From the NCBI GenBank assembly GCA_903890265.1, contig CAITAM010000422.1, positions 1 to 29,217 on the forward strand: a DNA stretch of 29,217 nucleotides, written 5' to 3'. The DNA is from an uncultured Pseudomonadota bacterium (GTDB lineage: Bacteria > Pseudomonadota > Gammaproteobacteria > Steroidobacterales > Steroidobacteraceae). Position 1 is the first letter of the stretch; each line of letters opens with the position of its first letter. The notes beneath the pieces were generated by a model. That model had not been told where the DNA came from and did not search any database. It was given only the letters and a program-made list of their open reading frames with translations. This document shows positions 23,285 through 29,217 of the stretch, piece by piece. Both the position numbers and the translations under genes were made by a program.

Positions 23285-24046
23285 TCAGTACCGGACGCCC
23301 TTCGTGAAGCCGTTGTCGGCGACGATGTTGGCGCCGGTGATCAGGCTTGAGGCGGGGCTTGCGAGGAAGCCGACCACCCGCGCCACCTCGTCCGGCGTAC
23401 CGAAGCGACCGCAGGGCATGGCGCGCAGCGTGCTCTCGTAGAACTTGGCGTTGGTGCCCTTGATCATTTCCCACGCGCCGCCCTCGAAATACACCGGGCC
23501 GGGCGACACGGCATTGACGCGCACGTTGAACTTGCCGACGAACTGCGACAGCTGCTTCGCGTAGGTGATGAGACTCGCCTTCATGGCGTTGTAGGCCATC
23601 GGTGCGGCAAACGTCTCGATCGCATTCGTCGAGCTGATGATGACAATCGAACCCTGGCCCGATTTCTTCAGCTCCTCCATGAGGGCCTCGCAGCCGCGCA
23701 CGGTGTGCAGCACGTCGACCTCGAAGCTCTTCCACCAGTTCTTCTCGCTGTCCATGCCGGCGCCGGCACTGACGTTCGGGACGAACACGTCACAGCCACC
23801 CAGCGAGGCGACGGCCTGTTCAAGCCAGGCCTTGTAGGCCTCGGCATCCCGCACGTTGACGGCGGTGCCGTACGCCACGGCGCCCTTGGCCTTCAGCTCG
23901 CGGACGGCCACCTCGACCTCGTCCTCGCTGCGGGCGCAGAACGCGACCTCGGCGCCTTCGGCGACGAAGAGCTCGATGATCGCCCGGCCGATGCCCTTGG
24001 TGGCACCGGTAACGATGGCCTTCTTGCCTCTCAGTCCTAAATCCAT
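23285..24046 (-). CDS. SDR family NAD(P)-dependent oxidoreductase
   Basis: A 253-residue classical SDR. The cofactor loop is TGATKGIG (13-20), CARS (37-40) suggests NADP preference, and catalytic Ser139, Tyr152 and Lys156 are in place. The NNAG element is replaced by VPNVSAG (89-95). The NAVSPGPVYFEGG and PDEVARVVGFLASP segments are typical. ATG 24046 has GGAG 7 bases upstream; a longer reading from 24076 adds ten residues with no fold role. It is first in the SDR-ThuA-Rieske operon, about 38 bases downstream of the predicted transcription start under the perfect palindromic operator. It probably oxidises a hydroxyl or dihydrodiol product made by the pathway oxygenases. Confidence 0.92.
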   Translation of the reverse strand: MDLGLRGKKAIVTGATKGIGRAIIELFVAEGAEVAFCARSEDEVEVAVRELKAKGAVAYGTAVNVRDAEAYKAWLEQAVASLGGCDVFVPNVSAGAGMDSEKNWWKSFEVDVLHTVRGCEALMEELKKSGQGSIVIISSTNAIETFAAPMAYNAMKASLITYAKQLSQFVGKFNVRVNAVSPGPVYFEGGAWEMIKGTNAKFYESTLRAMPCGRFGTPDEVARVVGFLASPASSLITGANIVADNGFTKGVRY

Positions 24047-24090
24047 GACGAACTCCGGGGCCGCCGTTGGCGGCATACGCTGGTCACTGA

Positions 24091-24134
24091 ACTATACAAC
24101 CCGTCGCAAATAAAAAACAGTCATGACTGTTTTT
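24091..24134 (-). promoter_or_regulatory. Perfect palindromic operator with promoter (SDR-ThuA-Rieske-3 operon)
   Basis: 24113-24134 is an exact 22-bp palindrome, AAAAACAGTCA followed by its reverse complement. This is the best copy of the operator family and defines its consensus half-site. On the minus strand a -10 box TATAGT (24091-24096 complement) follows the distal arm after 21 bp, and the arm covers the -35 region. The transcript start would be about 38 bases before ATG 24046. Its length and symmetry suit a TetR-family dimer. Confidence 0.8.
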
Positions 24135-24170
24135 GTCGGTGCCGGCGGCCCGGCGGGCCGGCGGACCCGG

Positions 24171-24929
24171 TTACTGGACGACGAGCGCGTTGTCGATCAG
24201 GAGTTCCGCGCCGTTGATGAAGCGGCTCTCGTCGGACGCCAGGAACAGCACGAGGTTCGCCACGTCCTCGGGCTTGCCGAGGCCGGACGGCGTCTGGTCG
24301 TACACGCTCATCTCCATCCCGAGTTCCTTGGTCGCCGCCTCGACCATGTGTGTGTGCATGGCGCCGGCGTGCACCGAATTGCAGCGGACGTTCGCTTTCT
24401 GCATCTGGCAGTGGACGGCGATGGCCTTGGTCATCGAGCGCACCGCGCCCTTGGCCGCGCCGTAGGCGTAGAACACGGGGTAGCCGAGGTGCGAGGCAAC
24501 CGACGACATGTTGATGATCGAGCCGCCGCCGCTGTCCTTGATGACCGGGATGGCGTACTTGCAGCCGAGGAACACGCCTTCCGTCATCACGGCCTGCTGC
24601 AGGCGGAACTGCTCGAGGGTGGTGGACTCTGGCGTACCGATGATCACGATGCCCGCGTTGTTGACGAGCACGTGCAGGCCACCGAAGTGCTGCCGGACGC
24701 TGTTGATCACCTCGATCCAGCGCGCCTCGTCGCGGACGTCCTGCGTCAGGAACAGCGCCGACCCCGGATGGGAGGCGTTCAGCTCGGCGGCGAGCGCGTT
24801 ACCGGCGTCGGCGTTAATGTCGGTAATGCACACGCGCGCGCCTTCCGCGACGAGCGCCACGGCATCCGCCCGGCCAAGCCCCGTGGCGCCACCGGTGATC
24901 AATGCAACCTTGCCTGTCACGCGACCCAT
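24171..24929 (-). CDS. SDR family NAD-dependent oxidoreductase
   Basis: A 252-residue classical SDR. The cofactor loop is GGATGLG (13-19), and Asp37 in ITDIN suggests NAD rather than NADP. NNAG is at 90-93, Ser143 region INMSS, and Tyr156 and Lys160 in YAYGAAK. The tail ends GAELLIDNALVVQ. It resembles cyclohexanol- and hydroxysteroid-dehydrogenase-type SDRs in layout, but substrate cannot be assigned. ATG 24929 has GGAGG 5-6 bases upstream; a longer open reading from 25013 is non-conserved and would cover the promoter. The gene is divergent from the TetR regulator and monocistronic, with the palindromic operator of the next operon just after its stop. Confidence 0.92.
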   Translation of the reverse strand: MGRVTGKVALITGGATGLGRADAVALVAEGARVCITDINADAGNALAAELNASHPGSALFLTQDVRDEARWIEVINSVRQHFGGLHVLVNNAGIVIIGTPESTTLEQFRLQQAVMTEGVFLGCKYAIPVIKDSGGGSIINMSSVASHLGYPVFYAYGAAKGAVRSMTKAIAVHCQMQKANVRCNSVHAGAMHTHMVEAATKELGMEMSVYDQTPSGLGKPEDVANLVLFLASDESRFINGAELLIDNALVVQ

Positions 24930-24984
24930 ACGTACCTCCAGTAGGTGTCGGGCCGCCGCGGCTGCGGCGCCTCGAACCGGCCTG

Positions 24985-25013
24985 ACGCTAACAGTCAGGT
25001 GGTCCGGTTTCAA
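24985..25013 (-). promoter_or_regulatory. Promoter of the SDR at 24929 with operator-like spacer
   Basis: On the minus strand TTGAAA (25008-25013 complement), a 17-bp spacer and TAGCGT (24985-24990 complement) give a good promoter. The spacer contains AACAGTCAGG (24990-24999), an operator half-site, inside an inverted repeat CCTGAC (24981-24986)/GTCAGG (24994-24999) with outer arms AACCGG and CCGGTT. This may be a variant, autoregulatory target. Confidence 0.5.
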
Positions 25014-25019
25014 TCACCT

Positions 25020-25048
25020 TTGACTTTTACCGACACGGCCAACATGCT
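25020..25048 (+). promoter_or_regulatory. Candidate promoter of the TetR gene
   Basis: TTGACT (25020-25025), a 17-bp spacer and CATGCT (25043-25048) form a moderate sigma-70 promoter about 75 bases before ATG 25126. It lies beside the operator-like inverted repeat at 24981-24999, so autoregulation is possible. Confidence 0.4.
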
Positions 25049-25125
25049 CGCCGCAGAACGACGCTGTCGCTCCGGCCCGCGCTTGACGCGGCGCCGCATT
25101 TCTACCAGCGAGCCGTGACCGCCAC

Positions 25126-25758
25126 ATGCCGGATACCGAGAGCAATGCCGTCGCCACCGACCCGCCGGGCTGGCAGGCGCAGAAGAGCGCGAGCACGCGC
25201 AACCTGATCGTCGAAAGCGCCATCGCCTGCTTCGTGGAACTCGGCTACGCGGGGACCACCACCACCGCCATGGCGGCCAAGGCGGGCCTCTCGCGCGGCG
25301 CGATGCTGCACCATTTCCCGTCGAAGATAGACATCGTGCGGGCGGCGGTGGAGCACCTGCACAGCAAGCGGCTGAGGGCGTTCCGTCGCGCGATGACGCG
25401 CACGGTAGCGCCCGGTGCCGATCGCCTGGTCCAGGGCGTGCAGGCGTTCTGGGATCACGTCCGGCATCCCATGTTCGTGGCATTTTTCGAGCTCTCGGTC
25501 GCGGCGCGCACCGATCCCGAGCTCGCCGGCATCCTCAGCCCCACGCAGGAAGCGTTCGAGCGCGAGTGGTACCGGACGGCGAAGGAACTCTTCCCCGAAT
25601 GGGACGGCCGTGGCGACCGCTTCGACATCGCCCTCGATCTCACCCGCTACGTCATGGAAGGCATGGCGATCAGTTTCCTGACGCACAAGGACGGCGAACG
25701 CGACAAGCGGGTGCTCGAATACCTTGCGCAGAAACTGCAGGAGCTGCGCGACCGCTGA
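25126..25758 (+). CDS. TetR/AcrR-family transcriptional regulator, candidate regulator of the locus
   Basis: A 210-residue TetR-type repressor. The N-terminal DNA-binding domain spans about 22-70: TRNLIVESAIACFVELGY, the TTTTAMAAKAGLSRGAMLHHF helix-turn-helix (split here at about 48-68), and PSKIDIVRAAVEHL. The remaining helices (70-205) form the ligand-binding and dimer domain. ATG 25126 is used; the ribosome-binding site is weak. It is the only transcription regulator in the window and lies between the operators at 24113 and 25854, divergent from an SDR. The size and symmetry of the recurrent palindrome suit this family, so I infer it represses the locus until an intermediate, perhaps an acyl-CoA, binds. 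Confidence 0.93.
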   Translation: MPDTESNAVATDPPGWQAQKSASTRNLIVESAIACFVELGYAGTTTTAMAAKAGLSRGAMLHHFPSKIDIVRAAVEHLHSKRLRAFRRAMTRTVAPGADRLVQGVQAFWDHVRHPMFVAFFELSVAARTDPELAGILSPTQEAFEREWYRTAKELFPEWDGRGDRFDIALDLTRYVMEGMAISFLTHKDGERDKRVLEYLAQKLQELRDR

Positions 25759-26050
25759 GGCGGCCTCGCGGGCCGCCGGGAGCGGCCGTTCCACCGCCAC
25801 CGACCCGTGCCGCGCTGCAGCATCTGTAGCGGCCGCGCAACGAGCCGGCGTCGAAAAACCGTCATGCTTGTTTCTTTTGTTGAGTCCGCGTAGCGTCGGC
25901 ACTTGCGAGGCTGGCCGCGTGCCACGCATTGCCAAGTCTTTGATTAAATGCTGCAAAGCAGCGCGACTGACCGAAACGGTGAATGGCCGAACGACGGCAG
26001 TGGGCTTCGGCTCTCCGTCTGACGCTCCCAGTTCTTCAAGAGAGGTAATG
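25759..26050 (+). other. 292-bp intergenic region: regulator 3' end, TonB-receptor promoter and long leader
   Basis: The first 95 bases hold no recognisable feature. The operator and -10 box lie at 25854-25896. The predicted leader of about 150 bases is unusually long for this locus and contains a small hairpin GCTGC/GCAGC (25950-25954/25958-25962) and an AT-richer patch TTGATTAAAT. I see no known riboswitch or coding sequence. Confidence 0.5.
25854..25896 (+). promoter_or_regulatory. Operator/promoter of the TonB-dependent receptor
   Basis: The operator at 25854-25875 has left half AAAAACCGTCA and right half TGCTTGTTTCT; the right half matches that at 14958-14968 except for its first base. 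A -10 box TAGCGT (25891-25896) follows the TTG of the distal arm after 20 bp. The layout repeats that of the operators at 10532 and 14947 on the plus strand. Confidence 0.7.
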
Positions 26051-28561
26051 ATGAGCATTCGCACTGTGGCTGATAAACATCGCACGACACTGATCGCCAA
26101 CCGCCTCGTTATGTCGCCTCTGGCGGCCGCCATTGCGCTGGCACTGTCGGCGCCGTCGGGGGCGCAGACGCCGACCACGCCGACCGCAGGCCAGCTCGAG
26201 GAAATCGTCGTTACCGCCGAGCGTCGCGAGTCGAACCTGCAGTCGACGCCGATCGCGGTCACGGCGCTCGGCGAGAACCTGATCAAGCAGGAGTCGCCGC
26301 GCACGATCGCTGACCTCGCGATGTACGTGCCGAACTTCTCGGCGAACAAGATCAACGGCTTCAACGCCGCATCGTTCGCGATGCGCGGCGTCGGCAACAC
26401 CGACATCATCGTCTACAACGAAGCGCCGGTCGCCGTGCTGGTCGACGACTTCGTCATGCCGAGCGTGCAGACGCAGCTCCTCGATGCGTTCGACGTGCAG
26501 CAGGTCGAAGTGCTGCGCGGCCCGCAGGGCACGCTGTTCGGCAAGAACACGACCGGTGGCGCCGTCGTCGTGCGCACCAAGGCACCGAAGCTGAACGAGG
26601 AGAGCTTCGAGGCACAGGGCCAGTTCGGCAGCTTCAGCGCGGTGAACGCCCAGGCCGCCATCAACATCCCGATCGTCTCGGACCGCCTCGCGGCGCGCAT
26701 CGTGGTCAGCAGCGAGAAGGAAGACGGCTGGATCCACAACAGCGGCACCAACACGATCCCGGCCTACACCGGGTTCGGCGGCACCTACACCGGTGACGGC
26801 AATGCCTACGGCGGCACGGACGTGTTCACCGGCCGCGCGAAGCTGCTCTGGCAGATCACCGACGATCTCAAGACGCAGGCCACCTACGAAATGGTGCGTG
26901 ACCGGTCGCAGGCGCCGATCGCCGTCAACGAGACGCCGTCGAACATCGATCCCGCCACCGGCAAGCCCTACTACGTGTTCACCCAGCTGGGCCTGCCGGG
27001 CTACCAGGGCGGCGACCCGTTCTATCACGGCGGCACGAGCAACCGGGACAAGTACCTGATCGACATGCCGAGCGGCCACACGGTCGACGTGGACGGCATG
27101 TACCTCAACACCGACTGGAAGCTCGCCCCGGGCACGGTGACCTGGGTTCAGGGCTACCGCTCGCAGGACTCGAGCCTGCCGTCGAACTACACCGGTGTGG
27201 TGGGTCCGCTGTCGGTATTCGATGCCAACCGCTCCGACCGGCGCAAGACCTGGCAGGAAGAGGTGCGCTTCGCTTCCAACCAGGAAGGGCCGTTCAACTA
27301 CGTGCTCGGCGCGTTCTACCAGCACGACGACACCAAGTTCTGCGTCTCGCAGATCCTCGGTCTCTACAACCTGTTCGGCCTGTCGCCGAGCTTCCCGGGC
27401 GCCACGCCGGGTGGCTACAACAACAACCCGCAGGTCCTCTGCAACGCGCAGACCGAGAAGTCGAAGGCGCTCTTCGGTGAGGGCAACTACAAGTTCAGCG
27501 ACAAGCTGACGCTGACCATCGGCGCGCGCTACACCGAGGACTCGAAGGACTGGATCGGCCGCAAGCAGATGTTCGTGCAGCAGCTCGGCACGACCGGTGC
27601 GTACAACGCCGCCTTCACCTACCGCCAGCTCGGCAGCCTGATGAGTGCGGCGGACTTCAACAACTACTCGTACGGTGTCGTGACCGACAGCCACAGCTGG
27701 TCGGTGCCGACCTACCGCGGCAGCCTGTCGTACCAGTTCAATCAGGACCTCTTCGGCTACGGCACGTACAGCCACGGCTTCCGCGCCGGTGGCTACAACG
27801 ACCAGGTCGGCACGTCGGGCAATGACATCACCCAGGACGAGCGCAAGCCGACCAACCCGGAGAAGGCGGACTCGTTCGAAGTCGGCGTCAAGGCCGAGCT
27901 GGACGACCGCAAGATCCGCCTGAACGAAGCGCTGTTCTACGTGCAGTACAAGGACGCCATCCGCCAGGTCGTCGTGCCGGTGACGAACATCAACGGTGCG
28001 GCGGGCGAAGAGACGCTGTTCCGCAACGCGGCGAAGCTGACCGTCTACGGCATCGAGAACGAGCTCGAGGCCCGCGTGACGGATGCGTTCACGATCCGCG
28101 CACCGCTGAGCTACCAGCACTGCAAGTACAACTCGTTCAGCAGCGGCACGGTGGCGGCAGGCAACTACGTCGACCTGTCGGCGCTGCCGGTCAATCGCTG
28201 CCCCGAGTGGACGGCGACCGTCAATGCGAACTACGTGATCCCGGTAACGGCGTCGGGTGGCAGCGTCATTCTTGATGCCTCTGCCAACTACGTCGCCAAG
28301 AACCTCGATACGTACTCGATTGCCGAGCCGTACGCCGCGTACACGCAGACCTACGCGGATGCCCGCACGCTCGTCAATGCATCGGTCATGTACCGCGCAC
28401 CGAACGACACCTGGTTCGTTCGTGTTCTGTCGCGCAACCTGACGGACAAGACCTACCGCGTGTCGTCGCAGAACGTGGACCCGCTGTGGGTCTGGTCGTT
28501 CTACGGTGAGCCGCGCTACGTCGGCGCCGAGTTCGGCATCAAGTTCGCCGGTAAGCGCTAA
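26051..28561 (+). CDS. TonB-dependent outer-membrane receptor
   Basis: An 836-residue outer-membrane 22-strand barrel receptor that takes up a ligand using TonB/ExbBD energy. A Sec signal covers about 1-40, ending LSAPSGAQT. A TonB box-like EEIVVTAERRES follows, then the plug with SANKINGFNAASFAMRGVG and VEVLRGPQGTLFGKNTTGGAV (about 155-175). The barrel shows many alternating aromatic strands, and the last strand is VGAEFGIKFAGKR, with four residues after the usual terminal Phe. This sub-type is abundant in degraders of aromatics, terpenoids and steroids and is often assigned only by context. ATG 26051 (GAGAGG 6 bases upstream) is preferred over the adjacent ATG 26048. It is under the shared operator, so it likely imports the pathway substrate. 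Confidence 0.95.
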   Translation: MSIRTVADKHRTTLIANRLVMSPLAAAIALALSAPSGAQTPTTPTAGQLEEIVVTAERRESNLQSTPIAVTALGENLIKQESPRTIADLAMYVPNFSANKINGFNAASFAMRGVGNTDIIVYNEAPVAVLVDDFVMPSVQTQLLDAFDVQQVEVLRGPQGTLFGKNTTGGAVVVRTKAPKLNEESFEAQGQFGSFSAVNAQAAINIPIVSDRLAARIVVSSEKEDGWIHNSGTNTIPAYTGFGGTYTGDGNAYGGTDVFTGRAKLLWQITDDLKTQATYEMVRDRSQAPIAVNETPSNIDPATGKPYYVFTQLGLPGYQGGDPFYHGGTSNRDKYLIDMPSGHTVDVDGMYLNTDWKLAPGTVTWVQGYRSQDSSLPSNYTGVVGPLSVFDANRSDRRKTWQEEVRFASNQEGPFNYVLGAFYQHDDTKFCVSQILGLYNLFGLSPSFPGATPGGYNNNPQVLCNAQTEKSKALFGEGNYKFSDKLTLTIGARYTEDSKDWIGRKQMFVQQLGTTGAYNAAFTYRQLGSLMSAADFNNYSYGVVTDSHSWSVPTYRGSLSYQFNQDLFGYGTYSHGFRAGGYNDQVGTSGNDITQDERKPTNPEKADSFEVGVKAELDDRKIRLNEALFYVQYKDAIRQVVVPVTNINGAAGEETLFRNAAKLTVYGIENELEARVTDAFTIRAPLSYQHCKYNSFSSGTVAAGNYVDLSALPVNRCPEWTATVNANYVIPVTASGGSVILDASANYVAKNLDTYSIAEPYAAYTQTYADARTLVNASVMYRAPNDTWFVRVLSRNLTDKTYRVSSQNVDPLWVWSFYGEPRYVGAEFGIKFAGKR

Positions 28562-28574
28562 GCGCCTTGGCAGT

Positions 28575-28607
28575 GGCGGCGCGGATCCGTCGATGATCCG
28601 CGCCGCC
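28575..28607 (+). terminator. Strong hairpin after the TonB-receptor gene
   Basis: GGCGGCGCGGATC (28575-28587) and its exact reverse complement (28595-28607) make a 13-bp stem with a 7-base loop, 13 bases after the stop codon. No T tract follows, so it may be a partial or factor-aided terminator, or protect the receptor mRNA end while letting some transcription reach the next gene. Confidence 0.55.
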
Positions 28608-28642
28608 CCGGCCTCACGCGCCCCCAGCCGAGGTCTGCGCCC

Positions 28643-29206
28643 GTGAATGACCCCAGCTCCGCGGCGCTCATCGAGCAGCGTCTCATGCGCCTCGAGGCGC
28701 GTGCGGAAATCCGCAACCTCATCACCCGTTACTGCGTCGCGATCGACGATCGCGATCTCGCCGGTATCGGTGCCTGCTTCGCCGAGCAAGCCTCCTTTTC
28801 ATCCGCCGACGGCGTCATGCACGCGACGGGGCGACAGGCCGTTGTCGCGCAGTTCGAGGGCCGTTTCGCGGTGCTCGGTCCCTGCTTCCACTTTACCCAC
28901 GACCACACCCTCGATTTCGAAGACGGGTCCACGACCGAGGCGTACGGCCTCGTGCTGTCGCACGCGGAGCTGTGGCGTCATGGTGCCGCCTACCTCGCGG
29001 CGATGCGCTACGCGGACCGCTACGTCCTCGAGCGCGGCGCGTGGTGCTTCGCGTCGCGCGTCATCAGCTTTCTCTATTACGCGCCGATCAAGGACTACCC
29101 GACCTTGCTTGGCGCGCCGGACCGGATGCGGGCCTACGGCGATCGGCGGCCGGCCGACATCCCGGAATCGCTGCCGACCTGGCGCGGCTACCACGGCCTC
29201 GTCTGA
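28643..29206 (+). CDS. SnoaL-like / NTF2-fold family protein
   Basis: A 187-residue protein of the NTF2-like superfamily (SnoaL-type). The first helix region EARAEIRNLITRYCVAIDDRDL, then FAEQASFSSADGVMHATGRQAV, is typical, and the fold runs to about residue 140, with a tail ending TWRGYHGLV. SnoaL-like proteins include polyketide cyclases, ketosteroid-isomerase relatives, dehydratases and the beta subunits of ring-hydroxylating oxygenases; no oxygenase beta subunit is otherwise present here, but it is not adjacent to an alpha subunit and lacks a clear beta-subunit signature. GTG 28643 has GAGG 9 bases upstream. It follows the TonB receptor after a hairpin and has no separate operator. The final 11 bases of the window hold nothing recognisable. 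Confidence 0.85.
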   Translation: MNDPSSAALIEQRLMRLEARAEIRNLITRYCVAIDDRDLAGIGACFAEQASFSSADGVMHATGRQAVVAQFEGRFAVLGPCFHFTHDHTLDFEDGSTTEAYGLVLSHAELWRHGAAYLAAMRYADRYVLERGAWCFASRVISFLYYAPIKDYPTLLGAPDRMRAYGDRRPADIPESLPTWRGYHGLV

Positions 29207-29217
29207 ACGCGTGGCCC

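Noticed and set aside
4928..25875. The recurrent palindromes as CRISPR repeats or mobile-element terminal repeats
   Set aside because: Copies are kilobases apart, differ at several bases, occur only in promoter gaps, and show no target duplications; their fixed spacing to -10 boxes supports operators.
25897..26050. Riboswitch in the long leader of the TonB-receptor gene (for example cobalamin)
   Set aside because: Only one small 5-bp hairpin is visible; no cobalamin-box or other known riboswitch element could be recognised.
28643..29206. SnoaL-like gene as a ring-hydroxylating dioxygenase beta subunit
   Set aside because: The NTF2 fold is shared, but it is not beside any alpha subunit and shows no specific beta-subunit motif, so only the superfamily is called.
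1..29217. tRNA, rRNA or CRISPR arrays
   Set aside because: No cloverleaf-type sequence, rRNA-like stretch or regularly spaced repeat array was noticed; the intergenic gaps are short and accounted for by promoters, operators or hairpins. A covariance-model search was not possible.

Overview
The window looks like a piece of the chromosome of a GC-rich Gram-negative proteobacterium (about two thirds G+C by eye). A TonB-dependent outer-membrane receptor, an IS5-type transposase start and a PQQ/cytochrome c enzyme with a Sec signal support this. The gene mix (several Rieske oxygenases, SDRs, CoA enzymes, TonB receptor) resembles degraders of hydrophobic compounds among Gammaproteobacteria or Sphingomonadales; that placement is inference. 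Almost every gene belongs to one large catabolic locus for an unidentified substrate, probably an aromatic or terpenoid/steroid-like organic acid or ring compound.

Layout. (1) 1-146: the 5' end of an IS5-family element running off the left edge. (2) 4863 to 160, minus strand: Rieske oxygenase alpha subunit, periplasmic cytochrome c-PQQ dehydrogenase, VOC protein, SDR. (3) 10429 to 4982, minus strand: second Rieske alpha subunit, HMG-CoA-synthase-like/DUF35 fusion, SCP2-type thiolase, SDR, carboxymuconolactone-decarboxylase-like protein. (4) 10621-11541 plus: GST-like protein. (5) Divergent pair: class III CoA-transferase (minus) and acyl-CoA dehydrogenase plus VOC protein (plus). (6) Rieske ferredoxin (minus), divergent from a plus-strand group of dimeric alpha-beta barrel protein, acyl-CoA synthetase with a histone-H1-like tail, and a second alpha-beta barrel protein. 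(7) 24046 to 17758, minus: SDR, ThuA-like protein, third Rieske alpha subunit, then a 2-oxoacid dehydrogenase E1alpha-E1beta-E2 set with its own promoter. (8) SDR (minus) divergent from a TetR regulator (plus), then a TonB receptor and a SnoaL/NTF2-fold protein.

The most interesting signal is non-coding. A near-palindromic operator (half-site AAACAGTCA or close variants) recurs at five promoters, at 4928, 10532, 14947, 24113 and 25854, and degenerate copies occur at 21079-21108 and 24990. At the five clear sites the distal arm sits 19-21 bp (24 bp for the second, minus-strand promoter at 10532) from a TAnnnT -10 box, so bound protein would cover the -35 region. The only regulator in the window is the TetR protein at 25126-25758, so I propose it as the repressor of the whole locus, released by a substrate or CoA intermediate.

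Proposed workflow (inference): uptake by the TonB receptor; oxidation by the PQQ dehydrogenase and three Rieske oxygenases sharing one ferredoxin; CoA activation by the synthetase or CoA-transferase; dehydrogenation and SDR steps; C-C cleavage or thiolysis by the thiolase with its DUF35 partner; a 2-oxoacid product consumed by the E1/E2 complex. No ferredoxin reductase, Rieske beta subunit in the usual position, or E3 is encoded here.
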